A DNA stretch of 64,000 bases from Anaeromusa acidaminophila DSM 3853 (GTDB lineage Bacteria > Bacillota > Negativicutes > Anaeromusales > Anaeromusaceae), in NCBI RefSeq assembly GCF_000374545.1, contig NZ_KB894599.1:1-64000 (forward strand), in the 5' to 3' direction. Of the stretch, positions 16,993 to 23,058 are shown piece by piece; position 1 is the stretch's first letter; each line of letters starts with the position of its first letter. The notes below the pieces were generated by a model. The model did not search any database, had not been told where the DNA came from, and saw only the letters and a program-made list of their open reading frames with translations. The translations under genes and the position numbers were made by a program.

Positions 16993-17136
16993 ATGGAACA
17001 AAAGGAATTTATTTTTTCACCCGAACAAGCCCATGGTCAGGAAGAGCAGGTGTTGGTGTTTTTAAGTGACGGCTCGGTTGTTACCTGCACTAGCCGCAGC
17101 GGCGACAGCTCGTTTCTTCCAACAAGCCGAACCTAA
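16993..17136 (+). CDS. Small ORF 1 controlled by SAM riboswitch (47 aa)
   Basis: A 47-codon frame with ATG at 16993 and a good SD (AGGAGGTG, seven bases away), starting 25 bases after the riboswitch terminator. The central part QEEQVLVFLSDGSVVTCTSR aligns with QEEEIVIVIRGGSIVSFTKR of the second small ORF (17335), sharing about half the residues with conservative changes elsewhere. The pattern of beta-strand, Gly turn, beta-strand recalls the C-terminal half of YezD/DUF2292 small proteins, which are often linked to sulfur metabolism; that link is tentative. No signal peptide or TM segment. It could act as a small protein or as a leader peptide whose translation matters. Confidence 0.65.
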   Translation: MEQKEFIFSPEQAHGQEEQVLVFLSDGSVVTCTSRSGDSSFLPTSRT

Positions 17137-17170
17137 TAGAAACCATACTTTTTAACTTCATATGTAAGTT

Positions 17171-17274
17171 CTCTTATCAAGAGAGGCTGAGGGACTGGCC
17201 CGATGACGCCCGGCAACCGGCAGGAAACTGCATTGGTGCCAATTCCAGCAGGCAGCTTGCCTGAAAGATGAGAG
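17171..17274 (+). ncRNA. SAM-I (S-box) riboswitch, copy 2
   Basis: Same S-box core as copy 1; P1 is CTCTTATC (17171-17178) with GATGAGAG (17267-17274), including a T-G pair. Differences from copy 1 are confined to the P3-P4 tips and P1 closing strand. It lies in tandem on the same strand. Confidence 0.96.
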
Positions 17275-17282
17275 ACGCACGG

Positions 17283-17319
17283 CAGGCCCGTTCGTCTCGG
17301 GGCCTGTTTTTTTTATTTT
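17283..17319 (+). terminator. Expression-platform terminator of SAM riboswitch 2
   Basis: CAGGCCC / GGGCCTG stem with a 10-base loop, followed by TTTTTTTTATTTT. Eight bases after P1 of the riboswitch. Confidence 0.92.
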
Positions 17320-17334
17320 CCGGAGGTGACCTTC

Positions 17335-17454
17335 ATGAATCCAAGTACGCCAAAGCCTCCTTGTGAGCCGACCTCGCAGGAAGAAGAAATTGTTATCGTC
17401 ATCCGCGGCGGCAGTATTGTTAGTTTTACAAAGCGCTTAATCGAAAAAAAATAG
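17335..17454 (+). CDS. Small ORF 2 controlled by SAM riboswitch (39 aa)
   Basis: A 39-codon frame, ATG at 17335, SD CGGAGGTG seven bases upstream, directly after the second riboswitch terminator. The N-terminus is Pro-rich (MNPSTPKPPCEPTS) and diverged, while EEEIVIVIRGGSIVSFTKR matches the core of small ORF 1. It ends 20 bases before the transsulfuration gene, so the two are almost surely co-translated. Conservation of frame, SD and core motif between the two copies argues that the peptide itself is selected. Function not known; possibly a YezD/DUF2292-like small protein. Confidence 0.65.
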   Translation: MNPSTPKPPCEPTSQEEEIVIVIRGGSIVSFTKRLIEKK

Positions 17455-17474
17455 TATAACAAGGAGTGACTACC

Positions 17475-18629
17475 ATGCATATTTCTTCACAGCTTGTTCA
17501 AATCGGCTGCAAAGCCGATCCCCGTACCGGTGCGTTGAGCACCCCAATTTATCAAACCGCGTCTTTTCGCCACCCTGCTTTGGGAGAAAGCACTGGCTAT
17601 GATTACACTCGCAGCGGCAACCCGACAAGGCAAGCTCTCGAAGAAGGACTAGCTCGCCTTGAAGGAGGCGCTGGCGCCTGTGCTTTCTCTTCCGGTTTGG
17701 CAGCAATTACCACGCTTTTAATGCTCTACAAAAATGGGGACCATTTGATTGTCGTCGAGGACTGTTACGGCGGCACTTACCGCCTTTTCGAGCAAGTACT
17801 GTCCCGCTTTGGCTTGACTGCCTCCTATGTTGACGCTACCACCCTAGACGCCATCAGGCAAGCCCTTCGCCCTGAAACCAAAGCCGTCTTCATTGAAACT
17901 CCTACCAACCCCCTCTTGCGCATTGTTGATTTGCGGGCCTTGGCTTCGTTTTGCCAAAATAACAGCCTTCAGCTTATTGTGGATAATACTTTTTTGACAC
18001 CCTACTTCCAGCGTCCCTTGGAACTTGGCGCCGACCTTGTCGTACATAGCGGTACCAAATACCTTGCAGGACACAACGACTTACTGTGCGGCGTTATCGT
18101 CGCCAAAGAACCAGAGCTCGCCGAAAAAGTAAGATTTCTGCAAAATGCTACTGGCGCCATTCTCAGCCCCAGCGACAGCTGGCTCCTCATACGCAGTTTA
18201 AAAACGTTAGCGCTGCGCATGGAAAAACACAACGCCAACGCCCTTGCCATTTCCCGCTGGCTGCTGGAACACCCCAAAGTCAGCCGCGTGTTCTACCCCG
18301 GCCTGCCGCTGCACAACGGCCATACCATCCATGAAAGCCAGGCCAGCGGCTACGGCGGCATGGTGTCCTTTGAAGTAACTGACCCGACACTGGTACCCCA
18401 AATATTAGCCAATGTCCAGCTCATCCAATTTGCCGAAAGCCTGGGAGGCGTTGAAACGCTGATTACCTTCCCTGCCGTACAAACCCATGCAGACATTCCC
18501 GCCGCCGACCGCGAACGCTTAGGCATCTCTGACCGCCTGCTTCGCCTGTCCGTCGGCATCGAAGACGCTAACGATCTCATCGCCGACTTAGGTCATGCCT
18601 TAGGGGAGCGAACAAGAGAATCGGAGTAA
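17475..18629 (+). CDS. metI: Transsulfuration PLP enzyme (cystathionine gamma-synthase / O-acetylhomoserine type)
   Basis: 384 residues of the Cys/Met-metabolism PLP family. YDYTRSGNPTRQALE near residue 43-57, ETPTNPLLRI at 141, the aldimine Lys195 in HSGTKYLAGH, and SLGGVETLITFPA near the C-terminus. Position first in a SAM-controlled unit, followed by a cystathionine beta-lyase paralogue, mirrors Bacillus metI-metC, so gamma-synthase activity on acylated homoserine is the best guess; gamma-lyase or sulfhydrylase is possible. ATG 17475 has AAGGAG eight bases upstream; a GTG at 17466 overlaps that SD. The last codons (GERTRESE) are encoded by a dispersed 3' repeat, so the tail is probably not functional. 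Confidence 0.85.
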   Translation: MHISSQLVQIGCKADPRTGALSTPIYQTASFRHPALGESTGYDYTRSGNPTRQALEEGLARLEGGAGACAFSSGLAAITTLLMLYKNGDHLIVVEDCYGGTYRLFEQVLSRFGLTASYVDATTLDAIRQALRPETKAVFIETPTNPLLRIVDLRALASFCQNNSLQLIVDNTFLTPYFQRPLELGADLVVHSGTKYLAGHNDLLCGVIVAKEPELAEKVRFLQNATGAILSPSDSWLLIRSLKTLALRMEKHNANALAISRWLLEHPKVSRVFYPGLPLHNGHTIHESQASGYGGMVSFEVTDPTLVPQILANVQLIQFAESLGGVETLITFPAVQTHADIPAADRERLGISDRLLRLSVGIEDANDLIADLGHALGERTRESE

Positions 18630-18652
18630 CTTGAGGGTACGATAGAGGACTA
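18606..18652 (+). repeat. 3'-flank repeat, GAACAAGAG family, copy 3
   Basis: GAGCGAACAAGAGAATCGGAG, then TAACTTGAGGGTACGATAG and AGGACTAC. Unlike other copies it overlaps the coding end of the upstream gene: the last eight residues and stop codon of the PLP enzyme lie within it. It is followed by hairpin element B, the same order as copies 2 and A after trpB. Confidence 0.6.
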
Positions 18653-18671
18653 CAAAGAACTATAAAACAAA

Positions 18672-18828
18672 GGCGCCGCTGCTTTCATGAGCACGCCGCT
18701 AAACCAAGGAGTTTTTTCGCCAGACGAGAAAGAAAACGCAGGCATAGCGGCGCTATACCGAGGCTTTCTGACAATGTCCGGCGGAAAAAGAACCGGTTTA
18801 GCGTGAGATGCGAGTAAAGCAACGTCGC
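18672..18828. repeat. Long structured hairpin element, copy B
   Basis: Same architecture as copy A with different stem sequences: GCTTT / AAAGC (18681-85, 18816-20), CAT / ATG, CACGC / GCGTG, CGCTAAACC / GGTTTAGCG (18697-18705, 18795-18803, perfect), AGAAAG / CTTTCT (18727-32, 18764-69) and apical ATAGC GGC GCTAT (18744-18756). It sits between two co-oriented met genes and ends just before the metC SD, so it would be in the operon mRNA. Confidence 0.65.
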
Positions 18829-18845
18829 TATAAGGAGGACTTCTT

Positions 18846-19985
18846 ATGCATGATTTTTCCACCCGCTTGCTGGCCCCAGGTCTGCCAGCTAACGAACGTT
18901 TAGGGGCCAGCAGCGTCCCTGTATTTCAAACTTCCACCTTCGACCAGCGTTATGAAGAAAACGCCCCTTTTGAATACTCCCGCAGCGGCAATCCCACACG
19001 ACAAGCGCTGGAAACCGTAGCCGCCGACCTAGAAGGAGGCAGCCGAGCTTTTGCTTTCGCTTCCGGCATCGCCGCCGTCAGCGCCTCGCTGCTACTCTTT
19101 TCTCAAGGCGACCACATCTTAGCAGCCAGAGATATCTACGGCGGCACGCACCGCGTGTTGACCCGTCTCTGCCCGCGTTGGGGTATTGAGCACTCCTTCA
19201 TCGACCCTAATGACCATGCACAGTTGGAAGCGTCTTTGCGCCCCACTACCAAAGCTCTTTATTTAGAAACCCCTTCCAATCCGCTGCTGGCGATCACCGA
19301 CCTGAAGGCCGCCTGCGCCTGGGCTAAAAAGCACGAGCTGCTGGTTATCGTCGACAACACCTTTATGACCCCATTCCTGCAGCGACCGTTAGAGCTGGGC
19401 GCCGATATTGTCGTCCACTCGGCTACTAAATTCATCGCCGGTCACAGCGATGTTATCGCAGGCCTGGTTATTGTCAAAGACAAGGCGCTGGCCAAAGACA
19501 TCTACCTCTTACAAAATGGTCTCGGCGCCGTACTGGGACCGCAGGACAGTTGGCTGACTTTGCGCGGCCTGCGCACGCTGCAAGTTCGCCTGGAAGCCGC
19601 GCAAAAATCAGCCGCCTATATCGCTGCTGAGCTGCAGCAATGGTCGGAAGTAAAAGCCGTCTATTATCCCGGCTTACTCAATCATCCCGGCCGCAGCATT
19701 CACGAAGGACAATCCGCTGGCCCTGGCGCTGTGCTTTCTTTTGATTTAGTGAACTTCAAATTGACTCAGCGCCTCTTAGGGCAAGTAACGCTCCCCGCCG
19801 TTGCCGTCAGTCTTGGCGGCGTAGAGAGCATCCTCTCCCATCCGGCTACCATGTCCCACGCTGCCATTCCCGCAGCAGAACGGCAAAAGTTGGGCATTGC
19901 TGATTCTCTTGTACGCCTGTCCGTAGGCTTGGAAAACCCGGATGATCTACTGCAAGATTTACGCCAGGCCCTCCAAGCACGCTAG
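18846..19985 (+). CDS. metC: Transsulfuration PLP enzyme (cystathionine beta-lyase type)
   Basis: 379 residues, a paralogue of the preceding enzyme: FEYSRSGNPTRQALE at 43-57, ETPSNPLLAI at 141 and the PLP Lys195 in HSATKFIAGHSDV sit at identical positions. The assignment to cystathionine beta-lyase (cystathionine to homocysteine, pyruvate and ammonia) rests mainly on gene order, metI then metC under SAM control. Cytoplasmic tetramer expected. SD TAAGGAGG is well placed. Hairpin element B occupies the 216-base gap between the two genes; a strong terminator follows 100 bases on. Confidence 0.83.
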   Translation: MHDFSTRLLAPGLPANERLGASSVPVFQTSTFDQRYEENAPFEYSRSGNPTRQALETVAADLEGGSRAFAFASGIAAVSASLLLFSQGDHILAARDIYGGTHRVLTRLCPRWGIEHSFIDPNDHAQLEASLRPTTKALYLETPSNPLLAITDLKAACAWAKKHELLVIVDNTFMTPFLQRPLELGADIVVHSATKFIAGHSDVIAGLVIVKDKALAKDIYLLQNGLGAVLGPQDSWLTLRGLRTLQVRLEAAQKSAAYIAAELQQWSEVKAVYYPGLLNHPGRSIHEGQSAGPGAVLSFDLVNFKLTQRLLGQVTLPAVAVSLGGVESILSHPATMSHAAIPAAERQKLGIADSLVRLSVGLENPDDLLQDLRQALQAR

Positions 19986-20082
19986 CCAAACCATTATACA
20001 TTCAGTTCAACACGCTGCAGCAGTTGCTGCAAAAATAGATTTACATGTCAATTCTCCCTTTTCCACTAGAGAAACAAATAAA

Positions 20083-20124
20083 AAGGCCGGCAACCAGGCG
20101 TCTTACGCTCTGATTGCCGGCCTT
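20083..20124. terminator. Bidirectional terminator after metC
   Basis: GGCCGGCAA / TTGCCGGCC stem (20085-20093, 20114-20122) with an inner CGT/ACG pairing. On the minus strand it ends in TTTTTATTTG, on the plus strand in TTCCTCTTTC. Separates convergent metC and the HD-GYP gene. Confidence 0.85.
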
Positions 20125-20194
20125 CCTCTTTCGGATCCGCTTTTTAGCATCTCACCATACTATCTAGTTTAACACTAACATCATTCTAAGGGTT

Positions 20195-21283
20195 TCAGGC
20201 TTCCACTCCGCCCCGGCTCCCCCAAGTTCCTTGCAAGCCATGAATAGCAACCAATCCTAACTCCGGTTCCCGATCCAAATCCAGATAAACGCCCGCCGGT
20301 AGTTCAATCAACGGGCGCGGGCTCAAGGAATGGGGGAATTGACGAATCACGCCTTCCCTTCCATCATTCAACACGACCGTTGCTCCTAAAAGCAAATCTT
20401 TAAGACGATCTGCCATTTTCATGCAAACAGCCGGATTAAAACGTTCAAACATGCCTTGCAGCAATTCTTCCAACGCCTCCAGCGGTGAATGGGCTTCACG
20501 GTAAGGTCGAGGCGAAACCATAGCGTCATATACATCCGCCACCGCAACCAACTGAGCCAAAGGCGAAATTTCATCGCCCTTCAGCCCTTCCGGATAACCA
20601 GTGCCGTCAAGACGTTCATGATGATGCAACGCCGCCCGACAAACCCGATCCGGCACGCTAATTCCTAATAATAATTGGTAGCTGTGAAACGGATGGCAAT
20701 GCATGACATGCTTTTCATGCGCCAAAAGCACATCATGCTTCTCTAAAATGTGCTCCGGCACTCGGCTTTTCCCCATATCGTGAAGCAATCCAGCCATTAC
20801 GGCGTCACGCACCATCGTTTCGTCCAAGTTTTGCCACAACGCCAATAAACCGCATAAGAGTCCTACATTTAAACTATGATGCAAAAAAGACTCCCGCCCC
20901 TGTCCAGACATACTTAAAAGTGAAAAAATGTCGGGTTGGTGCAAAACCACCATCGTCTCTTCCGCCAACACGTTCAACTGCTCTTTTTCCACCAACCCGC
21001 CATAGCGCAACTGCTGAAATACGCCTTCCATCCTCCCCAGCAAGCTTTGGTAGGTTTCACGGAACAACGTTTGCATGGCGAAATTCGGGTCATTTGCAGC
21101 TGGAACATAAACCACCAGCGCCACTTCTCCTCGCAAGCGCAATAGTTCTAAAATCCGCTCCGTTACGATCGCCCCTTCGGCCAAAAAAGCGGTTTTCTCA
21201 CCTTCTAGGCAGATTGGCTCCGCCACAGCCATTCCCGGCTGCACTTCTTGCAAAGAAAGTCGGATTTTTTTCCTTTCCGCCAT
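20195..21283 (-). CDS. HD-GYP domain protein (putative c-di-GMP phosphodiesterase)
   Basis: 362 residues. Residues ~1-120 form an N-terminal region beginning RLSLQEVQPGMAVAEPI, like the segments that precede many HD-GYP domains. The catalytic domain follows: HHSLNVGLLCGLLA, the HD pair in LLHDMGKSRVPEHIL, and the signature HHERLDGTGYPEGLKGDEI, then AQLVAVADVYDAM and RPYREAHSP. HD-GYP enzymes hydrolyse cyclic di-GMP with a di- or tri-metal centre. No receiver or TM domain is present, so it is soluble. Monocistronic on the minus strand with SD GGAGGG. Confidence 0.9.
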   Translation of the reverse strand: MAERKKIRLSLQEVQPGMAVAEPICLEGEKTAFLAEGAIVTERILELLRLRGEVALVVYVPAANDPNFAMQTLFRETYQSLLGRMEGVFQQLRYGGLVEKEQLNVLAEETMVVLHQPDIFSLLSMSGQGRESFLHHSLNVGLLCGLLALWQNLDETMVRDAVMAGLLHDMGKSRVPEHILEKHDVLLAHEKHVMHCHPFHSYQLLLGISVPDRVCRAALHHHERLDGTGYPEGLKGDEISPLAQLVAVADVYDAMVSPRPYREAHSPLEALEELLQGMFERFNPAVCMKMADRLKDLLLGATVVLNDGREGVIRQFPHSLSPRPLIELPAGVYLDLDREPELGLVAIHGLQGTWGSRGGVEA

Positions 21284-21399
21284 ACTATTCCCTCCAAATT
21301 ATGGTTTCTTTCAAAGATAATTCCAAGCTATCATAGCCACACAAAGGCGTCAATACGGATTTTAGCCTCAATTTTGAACCATTTCCTCACCATGTTCAC

Positions 21400-21464
21400 T
21401 TTATCAAAAAAAGTGTCTTTTTATCAAAATTCGACATTGCAATTTTAAGGTTAACTGCTAAAAT
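21400..21464 (+). promoter_or_regulatory. Promoter and putative direct-repeat operator, XRE-cupin gene
   Basis: TTTATCAAAA occurs at 21400-21409 and again at 21420-21429, exactly 20 bases apart (two helical turns). Directly after lies TTGCAA (21437-21442) and TAAAAT (21459-21464), spacer 16. The repeats may be the autoregulatory site of the XRE regulator. Confidence 0.45.
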
Positions 21465-21496
21465 GAAATTAAAAGAAACAAAACCAGGAGGGTTCT

Positions 21497-22051
21497 ATGA
21501 CTACTTCCATCGGTTCTCAAATTAAAGAACTTCGCCGCCGCCGCGGCCTCACCCTGCGAGAGGTAGCCCAAAAAACAGGCCTGTCTACAGGTTTCCTCTC
21601 CCAACTAGAGCGAGATCTCACCGACATCGCCGTAGACTCTCTGCGCAAAATCGCTATAGCTCTCGATGTAGAACCCAGCCTTTTTTTCAGCAGCCCCCCT
21701 CTTGGAAAAAAACGCTTGTTGCGCAGCTACGAGCGACAAACTGCACAAATCGAACCAGGCCGCTTCATCCATTACCATCTCACAAATCAAGCCGAGCCAA
21801 AATCCATGCTGCCTCGCCTTGTAGAACTTCTTCCATTGAACAAGGAAGAAAGTCTTCTTCCCTACAGCCACGACGGAGAAGAGTTCATTTATGTCTTAGA
21901 AGGCGTGCTGACTCTTATTCTTGACGGTGAACGCCAAGAGCTTTGCCCCGGCGATTCCGCCCACTACCCTTCCTCCTTGTCCCACAACTGGGGCAACCTC
22001 ACCAACAAATGCGTCCGCTTCCTCGTTGTCAGCCACCCGAATCCACATTAG
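21497..22051 (+). CDS. XRE family regulator with C-terminal cupin
   Basis: 184 residues. The N-terminal lambda-repressor HTH (GSQIKELRRRRGLTLREVAQ, then KTGLSTGFLSQLERDLTDIAVDSLRKIA, residues ~5-60) is followed by a small cupin (HDGEEFIYVLEGVLTLILDGE, residues ~120-180). This PuuR/SutR-like layout senses a small molecule in the cupin. It precedes the glycyl-radical activase by 127 bases on the same strand and is the obvious candidate regulator of the hydroxyproline dehydratase operon; whether it is co-transcribed is uncertain. SD CAGGAGGG. Confidence 0.88.
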   Translation: MTTSIGSQIKELRRRRGLTLREVAQKTGLSTGFLSQLERDLTDIAVDSLRKIAIALDVEPSLFFSSPPLGKKRLLRSYERQTAQIEPGRFIHYHLTNQAEPKSMLPRLVELLPLNKEESLLPYSHDGEEFIYVLEGVLTLILDGERQELCPGDSAHYPSSLSHNWGNLTNKCVRFLVVSHPNPH

Positions 22052-22178
22052 GATCCTCGGCAGAACCCTGCTATTCCTGCATTTTCTTCCGCGTCTGATA
22101 AAAAAACCCTCGCTTTGTCGGAGCGTTCATTAAATCGGTATCTCCTTAATTAAAAGCGACCAACAACCGGAGGTTTCT

Positions 22179-23054
22179 ATGCTGCTATTTCAAATTCAAC
22201 GCTTCTGCATCCACGACGGTCCGGGTATTCGGACAACCTTCTTTTTCAAAGGCTGTCCGTTACGCTGTCTGTGGTGCCACAATCCTGAAAGCCAAGCATT
22301 TCAGCCGCAGCTGCTGCATGATGCGGAAAAATGCATCTCCTGCGGTTATTGCGAAAGCGTTTGTCCCAACCACGCGACACCGCGCGGGCAACTGCTGCGA
22401 GACAATTGCCAAGCCTGCGCTCTTTGCTGCGAAGAATGTTTGGGAGACGCCCGCCACTTGGCAGGCCGCCAGTATACTTTAGAAGAAGCATTGCAGCTAG
22501 CACTGCGTGACGAAGCATTTTACAACTCCTCCGGCGGCGGCATCACCTTATCCGGCGGCGAACCACTGGCGCAGCCGGAAGCCGCTCTCTCCTTGGCGAA
22601 AGCCGCCAACGCACGCGGCCTTTCCGTCGCCGTCGACACTTGCGGCCATGTGCCCTTTGAACATCTTGCAGCCATTCTCCCCTATACGCAACTCTTTCTT
22701 TACGATTTGAAACATCCAGACGATGCCGAACACCAACGTCTTACAGGCGTCGGCAACAAACTCATCTTGGAAAATCTGCACAAACTGTCAAAAGCAGGCG
22801 CCTCCCTTGCGCTGCGTCTGCCTCTTGTAGCCGGCCTCAACGATCGTCCCCAAGAACTTGCTGCATGGCTGCCGCTGTTTAAAGCGATTAAGCCGCAGCG
22901 CATTCATCTGCTTCCTTATCACAGCATCGGCGGCTCCAAAGCCGCCCGCCTGGACTATCCCGTTTTTCAGGGGCAGCCGCCCACAGCTTCTACCTTAGAG
23001 CATTGGTTTACTACCATTCAAAACGCCGGTCACCCGGTGCAACAAGGAGGATAA
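22179..23054 (+). CDS. hypE: Glycyl-radical enzyme activating protein (radical SAM), hydroxyproline dehydratase activase
   Basis: 291 residues. The radical-SAM cluster Cys are Cys26, Cys30 and Cys33 in KGCPLRCLWCHNPES. Two ferredoxin-like sets follow (Cys52/55/58/62 and Cys77/80/83/87), as in the longer glycyl-radical activases. STLSGGEPLAQPE-type SAM-binding Gly motif (GGITLSGGEPL) is present. It uses SAM and reduced [4Fe-4S] to install the glycyl radical on its partner. The gene ends four bases before the partner gene, so pairing is secure, and the HypE label follows from the identity of the partner. Confidence 0.9.
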   Translation: MLLFQIQRFCIHDGPGIRTTFFFKGCPLRCLWCHNPESQAFQPQLLHDAEKCISCGYCESVCPNHATPRGQLLRDNCQACALCCEECLGDARHLAGRQYTLEEALQLALRDEAFYNSSGGGITLSGGEPLAQPEAALSLAKAANARGLSVAVDTCGHVPFEHLAAILPYTQLFLYDLKHPDDAEHQRLTGVGNKLILENLHKLSKAGASLALRLPLVAGLNDRPQELAAWLPLFKAIKPQRIHLLPYHSIGGSKAARLDYPVFQGQPPTASTLEHWFTTIQNAGHPVQQGG

Positions 23055-23058
23055 GATT

